Source of the DNA: Collimonas silvisoli
GTDB taxonomy: Bacteria > Pseudomonadota > Gammaproteobacteria > Burkholderiales > Burkholderiaceae_D
Length of the DNA stretch: 64,000 nt
Assembly (NCBI RefSeq): GCF_018305005.1
Contig: NZ_JAGQEG010000009.1
Location: forward strand, 1 to 64,000
Direction of reading: 5' to 3'
Below the pieces are notes generated by a model. That model made no database searches. It saw only the letters and a list, made by a program, of their open reading frames with translations, and had not been told where the DNA came from. Positions 47,235 to 57,633 of this stretch are shown in pieces. Position 1 is the first letter of the stretch. Every line of letters begins with the position of its first letter. A program made the position numbers and the translations under genes.

Positions 47235-50093
47235 ATGGCGAGTAACAATGTAGCCCAATTTGCCACCGAGCTGAAAATGCCAGCGGATCTGCTGCTGACA
47301 CAACTGCAATCGGCTGGCGTCCAGAAAAATTCGACTGACGACGCCTTGTCGAAAGAAGACAAGGATCGCCTGCTGGAACACCTGCGCCGTTCGCACGGCG
47401 CGGTTCCTGATAGCGAAAAGAAGAAAATCACGCTGACTCGCAAGGAAACCACCGAGATCAAGCAGGCTGACGCCACCGGCAAGTCGCGCACGATCCAGGT
47501 TGAGGTGCGCAAGAAGCGTACTTTCGTCAAGCGTGACGAGCCTGTTGCCGAAACACCGGCAGCAGCGGTTGCGCCTGCCGCACCGGTCATCGACGAAGCC
47601 GAACAGGCACGCCGGATTGAAGAAGCACGTCGTCAAGCCGAATTGATCGCTCGCCAGGAAGCCGAATTGATCGAGAAGCAAGAGCGCCTGGCCAAGCTGG
47701 AAGCTGAGAAAGAAGCGCAAGCCAAGGCTGCGCAAAAAGCTGAGAGCGACGCTAAGAAAGCTGAAAGCGAAGCTAAAAAAGCCGCTGCTGAAGCGACGGC
47801 GCGGGTTACTACTGATTCGGCTGCTGATTCTGCCGTCAAGAAGCAGGAAGATCCTGCCGCTGAAGAAAAGAAGCGCCTGGCGAATGAAGAAGCCAAGCAA
47901 AAAATTGCGCAAGCCGCCAAGGAAGCCGCTGAAAAATCTGCGGCTACCGAACGTGCACGCAAGGCCGTGCAAGATGAAGTTGCGCAGATCAAGGCGATGA
48001 TGAATGCGCCGCGCAGGGTTATCAAGGCGCCTGAACCGGTAGCACCTGCAGCAGCAGCGCCGGCCAAGACGGCCGAAGGCACTTTGCACAAGCCAGCGGA
48101 TAAAAAACCGGGCGAGAAGAAAGACGACAAAAAAGTGGTGGTCGACAAGAAGTCGATCAAGTCCGCCAACGTCTCTTCCACCTGGCAAGACGATGCGGCC
48201 AAGAAGCGCGGCCTCGGCATCAAGACCCGTGGCAATACCGGCGGCGGCCGCGATGGCTGGCGTGGCGGTCCGAAGGGCCGTCGCAGTTCGCACAATGACG
48301 ATCACGAAAGTAATTTCCAGGTGCCGACAGAAGCGGTGGTCAAGGACGTTTATGTTCCGGAAACCATTACTGTCGCCGAGCTGGCGCACAAGATGTCGGT
48401 CAAGGCTTCCGAAGTCATCAAGCATTTGATGAAACTGGGCCAGATGGTCACCATCAACCAGGTGCTGGATCAGGAAACTTCGATGATTCTGGTCGAAGAA
48501 ATGGGCCATACCGCACATGCTGCCAAACTCGACGATCCGGAAGCGTTGCTGGTCGACGGCGAAGCGCATACCGATGCTGAATTGCTGCCGCGTGCACCGG
48601 TGGTCACGGTCATGGGCCACGTTGACCATGGCAAGACCTCGTTGCTGGATTACATCCGCCGCGCCAAAGTGGCTTCCGGCGAAGCCGGCGGCATTACCCA
48701 GCACATCGGTGCATATCACGTGGAAACCCCGCGCGGCATGATCACCTTCCTCGACACCCCGGGCCATGAAGCGTTTACCGCGATGCGTGCCCGTGGCGCC
48801 AAGGCGACCGATATCGTGATTCTGGTGGTCGCTGCCGACGACGGCGTGATGCCGCAAACCAAGGAAGCGATTGCCCATGCGAAAGCAGCCGGCGTACCGC
48901 TGGTGGTGGCGATCAACAAGATCGACAAACCGGGCAGCAACCTGGATCGCGTCAAGCAGGAACTGATCGCTGAACAAGTCGTGCCGGAAGAGTATGGCGG
49001 TGAATCGCCATTCGTACCGGTATCGGCCAAGACTGGCGAAGGCATCGATAACTTGCTGGAACAGGTTCTGTTGCAAGCCGAAGTGCTGGAACTGACCGCA
49101 GCGGTTGCATCGCCGGCCCGTGGCCTGGTGGTGGAAGCCAAGCTCGACAAGGGCCGTGGTCCGGTGGCAACGATTCTGGTGCAATCCGGCACCTTGAAGC
49201 GCGGCGACGTGGTGTTGGCCGGTTCGGCTTATGGCCGTGTGCGTGCAATGCTGGATGAAAACGGCAAGGCGATTACCGAAGCCGGTCCATCGATTCCGGT
49301 CGAAATCCAGGGCCTGACGGAAGTGCCGGTTGCCGGTGAAGAAGTCATGGTCATGGCCGACGAGCGCAAGGCGCGTGAAATCGGTCAGTTCCGTCAAGGT
49401 AAATACCGTGACGTCAAGCTGGCCAAGCAGCAAGCCGCGAAGCTGGAAAACATGTTCGACCAGATGGCCGAAGGCGAGGTCAAGAACCTGCCGATGATCA
49501 TCAAGACCGATGTCCAGGGTTCGCAAGAAGCGCTGGTTCAATCGCTGCAGAAGCTGTCGACCAGCGAAGTCCGGGTACAAGTGGTGCACGCCGGCGTCGG
49601 CGGCATCAGCGAGAACGACGTCAACCTGGCGGTAGCCTCGAAAGCGGTCATTATCGGCTTCAACACCCGCGCCGATGCATCGGCGCGCAAGCTGGCGGAA
49701 GCCCACGGCGTCGATATCCGTTACTACAACATCATTTATGATGCGGTGGATGAGGTCAAGGCGGCGATGTCCGGCATGTTGTCACCAGAGAAGCGCGAAC
49801 AGGCCCTGGGCCTGGTCGAGATTCGCCAGGTGCTGCTGGTCAGCAAAGTCGGCGCGATTGCCGGTTGCTACGTGCTCGAAGGCTTGGTCAAGCGTGGCGC
49901 TTCGGTCCGCCTGCTGCGCGACAACGTGGTCTTGTGGACTGGCGAGCTGGATTCGCTGAAACGCTTCAAGGATGACGTCAAGGAAGTCAGATCCGGTTTC
50001 GAATGCGGTCTGACCCTGAAGAACTTCAACGATATCAAAGAAGGCGATCACCTCGAAATCTTTGAAGTCGAAGAAGTCGCACGGACTCTGTAA
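47235..50093 (+). CDS. infB: Translation initiation factor IF-2
   Basis: GTPase that places initiator tRNA on the ribosome. The 952-residue protein has the N-terminal IF2N domain, a long Ala/Lys/Glu-rich coiled region (about 100-330) and the G domain with [14 protein letters not shown] near residue 458, [15 protein letters not shown] near 505 and NKIDKPGSN near 560. Beta-barrel and IF2-C domains follow. RBS AAGAGGA precedes the ATG. A hairpin follows at 50145. Confidence 0.97.
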   Translation: MASNNVAQFATELKMPADLLLTQLQSAGVQKNSTDDALSKEDKDRLLEHLRRSHGAVPDSEKKKITLTRKETTEIKQADATGKSRTIQVEVRKKRTFVKRDEPVAETPAAAVAPAAPVIDEAEQARRIEEARRQAELIARQEAELIEKQERLAKLEAEKEAQAKAAQKAESDAKKAESEAKKAAAEATARVTTDSAADSAVKKQEDPAAEEKKRLANEEAKQKIAQAAKEAAEKSAATERARKAVQDEVAQIKAMMNAPRRVIKAPEPVAPAAAAPAKTAEGTLHKPADKKPGEKKDDKKVVVDKKSIKSANVSSTWQDDAAKKRGLGIKTRGNTGGGRDGWRGGPKGRRSSHNDDHESNFQVPTEAVVKDVYVPETITVAELAHKMSVKASEVIKHLMKLGQMVTINQVLDQETSMILVEEMGHTAHAAKLDDPEALLVDGEAHTDAELLPRAPVVTVMGHVDHGKTSLLDYIRRAKVASGEAGGITQHIGAYHVETPRGMITFLDTPGHEAFTAMRARGAKATDIVILVVAADDGVMPQTKEAIAHAKAAGVPLVVAINKIDKPGSNLDRVKQELIAEQVVPEEYGGESPFVPVSAKTGEGIDNLLEQVLLQAEVLELTAAVASPARGLVVEAKLDKGRGPVATILVQSGTLKRGDVVLAGSAYGRVRAMLDENGKAITEAGPSIPVEIQGLTEVPVAGEEVMVMADERKAREIGQFRQGKYRDVKLAKQQAAKLENMFDQMAEGEVKNLPMIIKTDVQGSQEALVQSLQKLSTSEVRVQVVHAGVGGISENDVNLAVASKAVIIGFNTRADASARKLAEAHGVDIRYYNIIYDAVDEVKAAMSGMLSPEKREQALGLVEIRQVLLVSKVGAIAGCYVLEGLVKRGASVRLLRDNVVLWTGELDSLKRFKDDVKEVRSGFECGLTLKNFNDIKEGDHLEIFEVEEVARTL

Positions 50094-50144
50094 TCGCTCA
50101 AGTGCATGAACTTTGGTTTGTGCCGAGTTGGTCGATAAAGCAGG

Positions 50145-50173
50145 AAAATCGGGCCTAACAGCCCGATTTTCGT
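50145..50173 (+). terminator. Hairpin terminator after infB
   Basis: AAAATCGGGC and GCCCGATTTT pair perfectly around a 6-base loop, followed by CGTTT. It may reduce read-through to rbfA. Confidence 0.65.
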
Positions 50174-50254
50174 TTGGTAATATCATGCAGTGCTGGTCAG
50201 TTGTTGGTAGTTCATTTGTGAAAGATATAGCGTGGAAACGCGCTGAATAAAAGT

Positions 50255-50644
50255 ATGGCTAAACATAGTAAATCCATCCCCGGTCGCGGTTTGCGGGTGG
50301 CAGACCAGATCCAGAAGGACTTGTCCGAGATCATCGTCTTCGAGCTGAAAGACCCGCGGGTCGGCATGATTACGATTACCGAAGTGCAAGTCACGCCGGA
50401 TTACGCCCATGCCAAGGTGTTTTTCACGATGCTTAACGACGACCCGGAAGCGATTGCGAATACCGTCAAGGGCCTGACCCAGGCTGCCGGTTTCCTGCGC
50501 AATCAACTGGGACGGCGTTTGACCATCCACACCTTGCCAGCCTTGCATTTCATCCATGACAACTCCACCGCGCGCGGCGTCGAGATGTCGCGCCTGATCG
50601 ATCTGGCGAATGCGACACGTTCCAAAGACGACGATCAGGATTAA
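50255..50644 (+). CDS. rbfA: Ribosome-binding factor A
   Basis: Cold-shock-linked factor for 16S rRNA 5' end maturation in 30S assembly. The 129-residue protein has the single KH-like domain with [16 protein letters not shown] near residue 11, [23 protein letters not shown] (split near 32-54) and a conserved [18 protein letters not shown] near 87-104. It lies between infB and truB as usual. Confidence 0.95.
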   Translation: MAKHSKSIPGRGLRVADQIQKDLSEIIVFELKDPRVGMITITEVQVTPDYAHAKVFFTMLNDDPEAIANTVKGLTQAAGFLRNQLGRRLTIHTLPALHFIHDNSTARGVEMSRLIDLANATRSKDDDQD

Positions 50645-50735
50645 ACAAGTTTAATCAACCGTCATTGTTATGAATTCGATGCGGCTTGCTGGTGACGGCA
50701 AGCCGTTTCCGCTTTTCCCTTTTTGTCTCGCTACC

Positions 50736-51704
50736 ATGGCATCACGCCCTCCCAAAAGAATCCGTATTCCGCTCAATGGCGTTTTGCTGCTGGACAAACC
50801 TGTCGGCTTCTCCAGCAATGACGCATTGATCAAGGCAAAAGGCTTGCTGAACGCGCAAAAGGCAGGTCACACCGGCACCCTCGATCCGTTCGCTACCGGC
50901 GTGCTGCCGTTGTGCTTCGGCGAAGCCACCAAGTTCGCCCAGGATCTGCTGGATGCCGACAAGACCTATGAGACCTTGATCCATCTGGGAGTGAGCACTA
51001 CCACCGGCGATACCGAAGGCGAGATACTGGAGCGCAAAGAGGTTAATCTCAGCCGCGCGCAGATCGATGCCGTGCTGGCGCAGTTCCGCGGCCCGATCCA
51101 GCAGGTGCCGCCCATGTATTCCGCACTCAAGCGCGACGGCAAGCCGCTGTACGAATATGCCCGCGCCGGCATCACCCTGGAACGCGCAGCACGCGATGTG
51201 ACTATCCATGCGCTGGAATTCCTGGATTATCAGGCGCCGTTTTTACGCTTGCGGGTAGCTTGCAGCAAAGGCACTTACATTCGGGTGTTAGGCGAGGACA
51301 TCGGCGCGGCGCTAGGCTGCGGTGCGCATTTGCAGGAATTGCGACGGATTCAGGTCGGTCATCTGACCTTGGCCGGCTGCGTCACGCTGGAGCAGTTGAC
51401 GGCGACCGAGGAGGGCGCACGGGCCGCTCTGCTGGCGCCGGTAGACAGCTTGCTATCCTCTTTCCCCGAAGTGTTGTTATCTGAACCATTGGCGATGCGT
51501 TTTTTGCAAGGCCAACGGCTGACGCTGGCGAAAGAAGGCGTATTGCTGCCGGAACATGCCGGACGGGTGCGGGTCTATCGGCAAGGGCAGGAGCCGGATG
51601 CAAGCGGCGCGCCATCTTGCCGCCAGCTGCTGGGCACCGCGCAACTGCACGAATACGGGGTGCTGGCGCCGGAACGTCTGATTGCCACAGCGCAACCCGC
51701 ATAA
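50736..51704 (+). CDS. truB: tRNA pseudouridine-55 synthase
   Basis: Makes pseudouridine 55 in the T loop of all elongator tRNAs. I favour the ATG at 50736 (322 residues), because homology begins soon after, at PLNGVLLLDKPVGFSSNDAL. The ATG at 50670 adds 22 non-conserved residues and neither start has a strong ribosome-binding site. The catalytic Asp is in GHTGTLDPFATGVLPLCFGEATK (near 45-52). PUA-like C-terminal residues follow. Confidence 0.93.
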   Translation: MASRPPKRIRIPLNGVLLLDKPVGFSSNDALIKAKGLLNAQKAGHTGTLDPFATGVLPLCFGEATKFAQDLLDADKTYETLIHLGVSTTTGDTEGEILERKEVNLSRAQIDAVLAQFRGPIQQVPPMYSALKRDGKPLYEYARAGITLERAARDVTIHALEFLDYQAPFLRLRVACSKGTYIRVLGEDIGAALGCGAHLQELRRIQVGHLTLAGCVTLEQLTATEEGARAALLAPVDSLLSSFPEVLLSEPLAMRFLQGQRLTLAKEGVLLPEHAGRVRVYRQGQEPDASGAPSCRQLLGTAQLHEYGVLAPERLIATAQPA

Positions 51705-51791
51705 AATCCGATTTAAAGCCTATTTGCAGGCTGGTTGAGGCAGCAACTCTTTGAAATTACAAGGCTTTTCATAAAGTAGTGCAGCGCATCA

Positions 51792-51800
51792 TGCTATAAT
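51792..51800 (+). promoter_or_regulatory. Extended -10 promoter for typA
   Basis: TGCTATAAT is a perfect extended -10 element with no good -35 upstream. It lies 75 bases before the typA start. Confidence 0.6.
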
Positions 51801-51875
51801 GCGCGGCCTCCCAAATTCCGCTACATCTGCCGTACTTCTGTGCAGTGCCTTAGCGAGCATTTTTACAAACTGACC

Positions 51876-53711
51876 ATGTCAAACACACCTCGCGCCATTC
51901 GCAACATTGCCATCATTGCCCACGTTGACCACGGCAAGACCACACTGGTTGACCAATTACTGCGTCAATCCGGCACTTTCCGTGACAACCAGCACGTCGA
52001 TGCACGCGTGATGGATTCGAACGATATTGAAAAAGAACGCGGCATCACGATTCTGTCGAAGAACTGCGCAGTCGAATACAAGGGTACGCACATCAACATC
52101 GTTGATACCCCAGGCCATGCCGACTTCGGTGGTGAAGTCGAGCGCGTATTGTCGATGGTCGATAGTGTTTTGCTGTTGGTCGATGCGCAAGAAGGCCCGA
52201 TGCCGCAAACGCGTTTCGTGACGCGTAAGGCACTGGCGCTGGGCTTGAAGCCTATCGTTGTCGTCAACAAGATCGACCGCGAAAATGCCGATCCGCAAAA
52301 GGCTGTGAACGCGACTTTTGAATTGTTCGACAAACTCGGCGCAACCGATGAGCAACTGGATTTCCCGATCATCTATGCATCGGGCTTCAAAGGTTACGCA
52401 GGCTTGGAAGATACCGTCCGCGACGGCAACATGGAGCCGTTGTTTGACGCCATCCTGAAGCACGTTCCCGCGCGTGAAGATGATCCTAACGGCCCGCTGC
52501 AACTGCAGATCACGTCGTTGGAATATTCTTCCTACGTCGGCAAGATCGGCGTTGGCCGTATCCTGCGCGGCCGTATCAAAGCCTTGCAAGACGTGGTCTG
52601 GATGAACGGTCCGGACGACAAGCCGACCAAGGCCCGCATCAACCAGGTGCTGACTTTCCGCGGCCTGGACCGCGTGCTGACAGACGAAGCGCTGGCTGGC
52701 GACATCGTGCTGATCAACGGTATCGAGGAAATCAGTATCGGCTCCACCATCTGTGCGCCGGACTCGCCGGAAGGCTTGCCGATGCTGAAGGTCGATGAGC
52801 CGACCCTGACCATGAACTTCATGGTCAACAATTCGCCGCTGGCTGGCCGCGAAGGCAAGTTCGTCACCACCCGTCAGATCAAGGACCGCCTGGACCGCGA
52901 ACTGAAAGCCAACATGGCGTTGCGCGTGGTGCAGGCCGAGAACGACGATTCGACCTACGAAGTGTCGGGCCGCGGTGAATTGCACCTGACCATCCTGATC
53001 GAAAACATGCGTCGCGAAGGCTACGAGCTGGCCGTTTCGCGTCCACGCGTGGTGTTCAAGATGGTGGATGGCGTGCGCCACGAGCCGTACGAAAACCTGA
53101 CTGTCGACGTCGAAGAAGCCAACCAGGGCGGCGTCATGGAAGAATTGGGGCGTCGTCGCGGCGATCTGCAAAACATGGAACCGGACGGCAAGGGACGCGT
53201 GCGTCTCGAATACCGCATTCCAGCGCGCGGCCTGATCGGCTTCCAGGGCGAATTCATGACACTGACCCGTGGTACCGGCTTGATGAGCCACGTGTTCGAT
53301 GAATATGCACCGGTCGACGCCTCCAAGGGTGAACTGGGCGGCCGTCGCAACGGCGTGCTGATCTCGCAAGACGACGGCGCAGCAGTTGCCTACGCTATCT
53401 GGAAACTGCAAGATCGCGGCCGTATGTTCGTCAGCCACAATGACCCGGTCTACGAAGGCATGATCATCGGCATCCACTCGCGTGACAACGATCTGGTGGT
53501 CAACCCGATCAAGGGCAAGCAATTGACCAACGTCCGTTCCTCGGGTACCGACGAAGCGGTGCGCCTGGTGCCGCCAATCGAAATGTCGCTGGAATATGCG
53601 GTTGAATTCATCGACGACGACGAACTGGTGGAAGTCACACCGAAGAGCATTCGTCTGCGCAAGCGTTACCTGAAGGAACACGAGCGTAAAAAGGCATCGC
53701 GCGACGCGTAA
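51876..53711 (+). CDS. typA: Translational GTPase TypA/BipA
   Basis: Ribosome-associated GTPase linked to 50S assembly and stress and cold response. I start it at 51876 (611 residues), giving [23 protein letters not shown]. The upstream start adds an unconserved leader. The G motifs are [29 protein letters not shown] and [11 protein letters not shown]-like domains III and V and the BipA-specific C-terminus end in [17 protein letters not shown] strong terminator follows. Confidence 0.96.
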   Translation: MSNTPRAIRNIAIIAHVDHGKTTLVDQLLRQSGTFRDNQHVDARVMDSNDIEKERGITILSKNCAVEYKGTHINIVDTPGHADFGGEVERVLSMVDSVLLLVDAQEGPMPQTRFVTRKALALGLKPIVVVNKIDRENADPQKAVNATFELFDKLGATDEQLDFPIIYASGFKGYAGLEDTVRDGNMEPLFDAILKHVPAREDDPNGPLQLQITSLEYSSYVGKIGVGRILRGRIKALQDVVWMNGPDDKPTKARINQVLTFRGLDRVLTDEALAGDIVLINGIEEISIGSTICAPDSPEGLPMLKVDEPTLTMNFMVNNSPLAGREGKFVTTRQIKDRLDRELKANMALRVVQAENDDSTYEVSGRGELHLTILIENMRREGYELAVSRPRVVFKMVDGVRHEPYENLTVDVEEANQGGVMEELGRRRGDLQNMEPDGKGRVRLEYRIPARGLIGFQGEFMTLTRGTGLMSHVFDEYAPVDASKGELGGRRNGVLISQDDGAAVAYAIWKLQDRGRMFVSHNDPVYEGMIIGIHSRDNDLVVNPIKGKQLTNVRSSGTDEAVRLVPPIEMSLEYAVEFIDDDELVEVTPKSIRLRKRYLKEHERKKASRDA

Positions 53712-53747
53712 GCTGTCTGGTGAACCGGGGCGTTTGCTGCGGACACT

Positions 53748-53799
53748 AAAAACCCGTCGATTTGTGAGGCAGGCAAGCTCACGGATCGACGGGTTTTTT
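53748..53799 (+). terminator. Terminator after typA
   Basis: AAAAACCCGTCGAT (53748-53761) pairs with ATCGACGGGTTTTT (53785-53798), enclosing a smaller GTGAG/CTCAC stem. A run of six T follows the outer stem. Confidence 0.88.
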
Positions 53800-53800
53800 A

Positions 53801-53832
53801 TTTTCCGGCGCGGCTCCGGAGCCGCCGGAAAA
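53801..53832. other. Second hairpin between typA and the aminotransferase gene
   Basis: TTTTCCGG and CCGGAAAA enclose a GC-rich core (GCGGCTCC/GGAGCCGC) with a one-base bulge. It forms a very stable stem without a T-run, just beyond the minus-strand aminotransferase stop, and may protect or end that transcript. Confidence 0.55.
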
Positions 53833-53836
53833 CTCT

Positions 53837-55189
53837 TTAAGCGACAGCCGAACTGCTGCCAGCCGAGGCATGCTGGGCCTTCAACACGTCGCCGATTGCC
53901 GCAAACAGTTGATCGATCTGCGGCTGCTCGATAATCAGCGGCGGCGACAGCGCGATGATGTCGCCGGTGGTGCGGATCAGCACGCCTTTGTCCCAGAAAC
54001 ATTTCAAGAAAACGTCGAAGGCGCGCGCCCCAGGTTTGCCGGCAATCGTCTCCAGTTCAATTCCGCACACCAGCCCTAGATTGCGTACGTCTTTGACATA
54101 CGGCAAGCCCTTCAGGCTGTGCGCCGCCTGTTCGAAATACGGCGCCATGCCGGCCGCCCGGTCGAACAGGTTTTCACTCTTGTAGACATCGATTGTCGCT
54201 ACCGCTGCCGCAGCCGCCAGAGGATGGCCGGTGTAGGTATAACCGTGGAAAAATTCGATGGCGTCTTCGCCGGCGGCGCTCATGAAGGCGTCATGGATAT
54301 CCTGCCGCACAATCACCGCACCCATCGGCACCGTGGCGTTGGTCAAGCCTTTGGCGCAACAGATCATGTCTGGCATCACGCCGAAATAATCCGCAGCGAA
54401 GGAGGCGCCGAGGCGGCCGAAGCCGGTGATCACCTCATCGAAAATCAGCAAGATGCCGTACTTGTCGCAGATAGCGCGCAGCTTTTGCAGATAACCCTTG
54501 GGCGGCAGGATCACACCGGTCGAGCCCTGGATCGGTTCGACGATCAACGCCGCTACGGTCGCCGGATCATGCAGCGCCAGCAAGCGTTGCTCGAACTCGT
54601 CGGCGATCTCCGCGCCATGTTGCGGCAAGCCGTGTGAAAACGCATTGCGCGCGATATCCAGCGGATGGCGCAGATGATCGACACCGGCTAACGTCGGCCC
54701 GAAATGTTTACGATTGCCGGCGATGCCGCCCACTGCAATGCCACCGAAGCCGACCCAGTGATAACCGCGCTCGCGGCCGATCAGGCGAGTGCGCAAGCCA
54801 TCGCCACGCACGCGGTGATACGCCAGTGCGATCTTCAACGCGGTATCGACCGATTCTGAGCCGTCGTTGCAAAAGAACACCCGGTTCAAACCTTCCGGCG
54901 TAATCGACGCCAATGCGCTGGCGGCTTCGAACGCCAATGGATGGCCCATCTGGAACACTGGCGCGAAGTCCATCTTTGCAGCTTGCTGCTGAATCGCTTC
55001 GACGATCTTCGGATGGCAGTGACCGGCATTGCTGCACCACAGACCGGCGGTGCCGTCGAGTATCTGGCGGCCGTCATCCGTCGTGTAATACATGCCGGAA
55101 GCAGAGACCAGCAAACGCGGCTTGCTCTTGAACTGGCGATTGGCGGTAAACGGCATCCAGAAATGATCGGTATTCAGAACGGTCGACAT
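53837..55189 (-). CDS. Class III aminotransferase (omega-amino acid/beta-alanine-pyruvate type)
   Basis: PLP enzyme that moves an omega-amino group to pyruvate. I start it at 55189 (MSTVLNTDHFWMPFTANRQF, 450 residues). The long upstream reading frame lacks homology. PLP features are FCNDGSESVDTALKIA near residue 110, the Asp in LLIFDEVITGFGR near 250 and the Lys in CCAKGLTNATVPMGA near 284. The early FWMPFTANR motif is typical of beta-alanine/pyruvate transaminases. The exact donor is not determined. Confidence 0.88.
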   Translation of the reverse strand: MSTVLNTDHFWMPFTANRQFKSKPRLLVSASGMYYTTDDGRQILDGTAGLWCSNAGHCHPKIVEAIQQQAAKMDFAPVFQMGHPLAFEAASALASITPEGLNRVFFCNDGSESVDTALKIALAYHRVRGDGLRTRLIGRERGYHWVGFGGIAVGGIAGNRKHFGPTLAGVDHLRHPLDIARNAFSHGLPQHGAEIADEFEQRLLALHDPATVAALIVEPIQGSTGVILPPKGYLQKLRAICDKYGILLIFDEVITGFGRLGASFAADYFGVMPDMICCAKGLTNATVPMGAVIVRQDIHDAFMSAAGEDAIEFFHGYTYTGHPLAAAAAVATIDVYKSENLFDRAAGMAPYFEQAAHSLKGLPYVKDVRNLGLVCGIELETIAGKPGARAFDVFLKCFWDKGVLIRTTGDIIALSPPLIIEQPQIDQLFAAIGDVLKAQHASAGSSSAVA

Positions 55190-55276
55190 GGCGTCTCCTT
55201 GGCGGTGGTTGGCGGATTTCAGGCTCCTGTTGATGATGGTAGTACGTTTGTCGCGGTTCTGGTAGAGCCACTTCAT

Positions 55277-55516
55277 ATGGAACAGAGCGGCAAAGTGGCG
55301 GGGTCGGATGACGCGCTGGATCAGGTTGCAGCAGCGCACGACGCCAATCCTGCGCAAGTAGCGCTGGCGTGGCTGATCGCACGTCCCAGCATCGCCGCAC
55401 CGATCGCCAACGCCACTACATTGGCGCAGCTGGATGACCTGATCGCCGCCACCAGATTGAAACTGGAGCCGGCAGCGATTGCCCAACTCGACCGGGCCAG
55501 CGATCCGGTTAGCTAA
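55277..55516 (+). pseudogene. Aldo/keto reductase C-terminal fragment
   Basis: The last 79 codons read MEQSGKVAGSDDALDQVAAAH, NPAQVALAWLIARPSIAAPIANATT and LDDLIAATRLKLEP in sequence. This is a clear match to the C-terminal helix and NADPH-binding end of aldo/keto reductases (family length about 320). No N-terminal part is present: upstream bases belong to the aminotransferase. It is a truncated remnant. Confidence 0.8.
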
Positions 55517-55649
55517 GTTTAAGTAGCGTCGTAACATCCCCTGGTCCTGTCAAGGTTGACAGGACGCCGTGCAAAATCCCCGTGCTAGCATAAATTTCAC
55601 CCGCGCCCACAAGGCGCGGGTCAATTTAACTCTACAAGAGGAGGAACCC

Positions 55650-56747
55650 ATGCACAGTTTCCGAAAATGGCTGGCAGGGCTCGCATGTGTGGCGGCAATC
55701 GTTGTCAGCGGCCCGGTGTACGCAGCGCGTGCCGATATCGTGGTGACTTTGCAAGAGGCCAGTGCAAAAGGGGAGGCGGGCGCCGGCAAGGTGCTGTACA
55801 CCATCACCAACACCAGCGCCGCACCTTTGCACATACTGAATTGGGAGACGCCGTTGAATGGCGTCAGCGGCGATTTGTTCAGTGTTGCATTGGGCGGTCA
55901 GCCGGTGCGTTATGTCGGCCGGCTGGTGAAACGCAAGCCAGCCACGGACAAGGATTACTTCACGCTGAAGCCGAACGAAAGCCGTGCGATTGAGGTCGAT
56001 CTCAGCGCCTATTACGAGATGTATCGCGGCGGCCAATACGTCGTCAAGTACAAGCGCAGCGCCGACACACTGGTGCGCGAAGCCGGCAACGCGATCACCG
56101 CCAAGGCCAGCGGTATTGCCGCGCCCGCCATCACACTTGAGACCAACGCGATTCCGCTATCGGTTGACGGCGGCCCGCCGCCACCGTCGTCCAAGCAGGT
56201 TTCTTCCGATCTGCTGGGCTCGATCAACGCTGCTGCATCCACCAGTTTCGCCAGTTGCAGCAACAGCCAGAAAACCGCGCTGACGACGGCCCGTACCGAC
56301 GCCGCCACGATCGCCAATAACGCCAAGAGCTATCTGAACGCCAACAGGGCCGGCAGCCGATACACCTGGTGGTTCGGCGCTGTCGCCAGCGGCCGTTATG
56401 CGACCGCCGCCAGCCACTACGCCAACATCAGCAGCGCGCTGGGCGGCCAGCCGTATACATTCGACTGCAGCTGCACCGAATCCGGTACTTACGCCTATGT
56501 TTATCCGGATCAGCCGTACACCGTCTACCTGTGCGGCGCCTACTGGCAAGCACCGGCCAACGGCACCGATTCCAAGGCCGGGACGCTGGTGCACGAAACC
56601 AGCCATTTCACAGTAGTGGCCGGCACCGGCGATCATGTATATGGCCAGAGCGGCGCGCACAGCCTGGCTGGCAGCGATCCGGCGTCGGCAATCGACAATG
56701 CCGACAATCACGAATACTTCGCTGAAAATACCCCGGCACGTCAGTAG
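55650..56747 (+). CDS. Secreted M35 (deuterolysin/aspzincin) metallopeptidase
   Basis: Exported zinc peptidase, likely cutting near Lys as in peptidyl-Lys metallopeptidases. The start at 55650 follows AAGAGGAGG, and a signal peptide ends near residue 26 (GPVYAA). The first half (about 30-170) is an M35-type N-terminal beta domain. The catalytic domain has HETSH at about 315-319 (two His ligands and Glu) and the aspzincin motif GTGDHVYG near 325-332, whose Asp is the third ligand. It ends DNADNHEYFAENTPARQ, the conserved tail. Related proteins are common in secreting Oxalobacteraceae. The flanking fragments suggest an unstable accessory region. Confidence 0.9.
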   Translation: MHSFRKWLAGLACVAAIVVSGPVYAARADIVVTLQEASAKGEAGAGKVLYTITNTSAAPLHILNWETPLNGVSGDLFSVALGGQPVRYVGRLVKRKPATDKDYFTLKPNESRAIEVDLSAYYEMYRGGQYVVKYKRSADTLVREAGNAITAKASGIAAPAITLETNAIPLSVDGGPPPPSSKQVSSDLLGSINAAASTSFASCSNSQKTALTTARTDAATIANNAKSYLNANRAGSRYTWWFGAVASGRYATAASHYANISSALGGQPYTFDCSCTESGTYAYVYPDQPYTVYLCGAYWQAPANGTDSKAGTLVHETSHFTVVAGTGDHVYGQSGAHSLAGSDPASAIDNADNHEYFAENTPARQ

Positions 56748-56749
56748 TC

Positions 56750-56960
56750 AGAACGATAAGCTGACCAGACATGCGGATGCCATATCGCGCATCCTGGTCG
56801 GCCAAATCGATCAGAGCCGCTTTGGTTGCCGCATAGTTGGTTTGTCCGAAATTGCCGGCCACCCCGCTGATAGACGACAGGCAAACGATGCGGGCGTCAT
56901 CGCGCAAGATTGGCGTTCAGCACGCCGTGATACGCGAGCGACGCCGGTGCAGCAATCATG
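56750..56960 (-). pseudogene. Short-chain dehydrogenase (FabG-like) fragment
   Basis: On the minus strand a piece reads DDARIVCLSSISGVAGNFGQ then TNYAATKAALIDLA, which matches the catalytic Ser-Tyr-Lys region of 3-oxoacyl-ACP reductase-like enzymes. It breaks off immediately into unrelated sequence at the M35 gene end and has no N-terminal Rossmann part. It is a remnant of a larger gene. Confidence 0.75.
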
Positions 56961-57119
56961 GCCGGATACGGCCTTTAAAACGCAGCCCCCCCACGCCTGC
57001 CGGCTCCGTTAAATGCACTGCTTTTAACGCAGTTCGCAAAACCGCCAAGCCTCCAAGCTGCGCGGGGTTCGCGGGGAAATCGCTTGCAACGGGTTGACGC
57101 AAAATAACGCATTTTTGGA

Positions 57120-57155
57120 CTGAATCCCTGCGACTGGATCAAGGCAGGGATTCAG
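57120..57155. repeat. 12-bp perfect inverted repeat
   Basis: CTGAATCCCTGC and GCAGGGATTCAG are exact complements around a 12-base loop. There is no T-run, so it is not a standard terminator. It could be a recombination or element end near the AT-rich transition. Confidence 0.55.
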
Positions 57156-57386
57156 ATCATTTGTTCGATAGCATCAACTTTTTCTATGTAATACGTAGAT
57201 CACAATTGATCTTGAGGGTAGCGGTCAAAAAATAACAATATCAAAGTGGATATCGCGGATAGAAAATTGGTTATCGGATTTATATATCCGGTTCTCTAAA
57301 TACTCACCAAATGATATTTCATGAGACTTAGCGGCCAATTTTGAGCGAACAAATTTTGGCCAAAACTGAAAATACTGACAAATTTT

Positions 57387-57398
57387 GTTAGCGCTAAC
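57387..57398. promoter_or_regulatory. LacI-family operator-like palindrome
   Basis: GTTAGCGCTAAC is a perfect 12-bp palindrome with the central CG and TA-rich flanks typical of LacI-family sugar regulators. It lies just upstream of the promoter of the alginate-lyase-like gene. Confidence 0.6.
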
Positions 57399-57412
57399 GC
57401 CAATTGCTATCT

Positions 57413-57441
57413 TTGAATTAGCTACTCGTTATTGGTACAGT
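57413..57441 (+). promoter_or_regulatory. Likely promoter of the alginate-lyase-like gene
   Basis: TTGAAT (57413) and TACAGT (57436) with a 17-base spacer. It gives a leader of about 185 bases to the GTG start at 57634. Confidence 0.5.
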
Positions 57442-57633
57442 ATTTGCAAAGGAAGATCACACGATTGAGTGTCGTGTCGAAAAATATTTCGACGTCATTG
57501 CAATCAAAACCGAAGGTCCGGTTTGTCGTGCCTGACAGAAAACGAGCCGCGAAACTACAACAGATTACATATCGCGGCCAGATAGACATTCAATTTCCAA
57601 TGTGATTTCCAAGATATATTAAAAGGTCAGAGT

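Larger units (their letters stand above)
56961..57633. other. Long AT-rich spacer before the alginate-lyase-like gene
   Basis: No gene is supported in about 670 bases. It holds a perfect 12-bp inverted repeat (57120-57155), a LacI-type palindrome (57387) and a likely promoter (57413). AT content rises sharply after 57.1 kb relative to the flanking genes. Confidence 0.5.

Noticed and set aside
51957-54002. 681-codon antisense frame over typA
   Set aside because: It mirrors a conserved gene and also crosses its terminator. It is a shadow.
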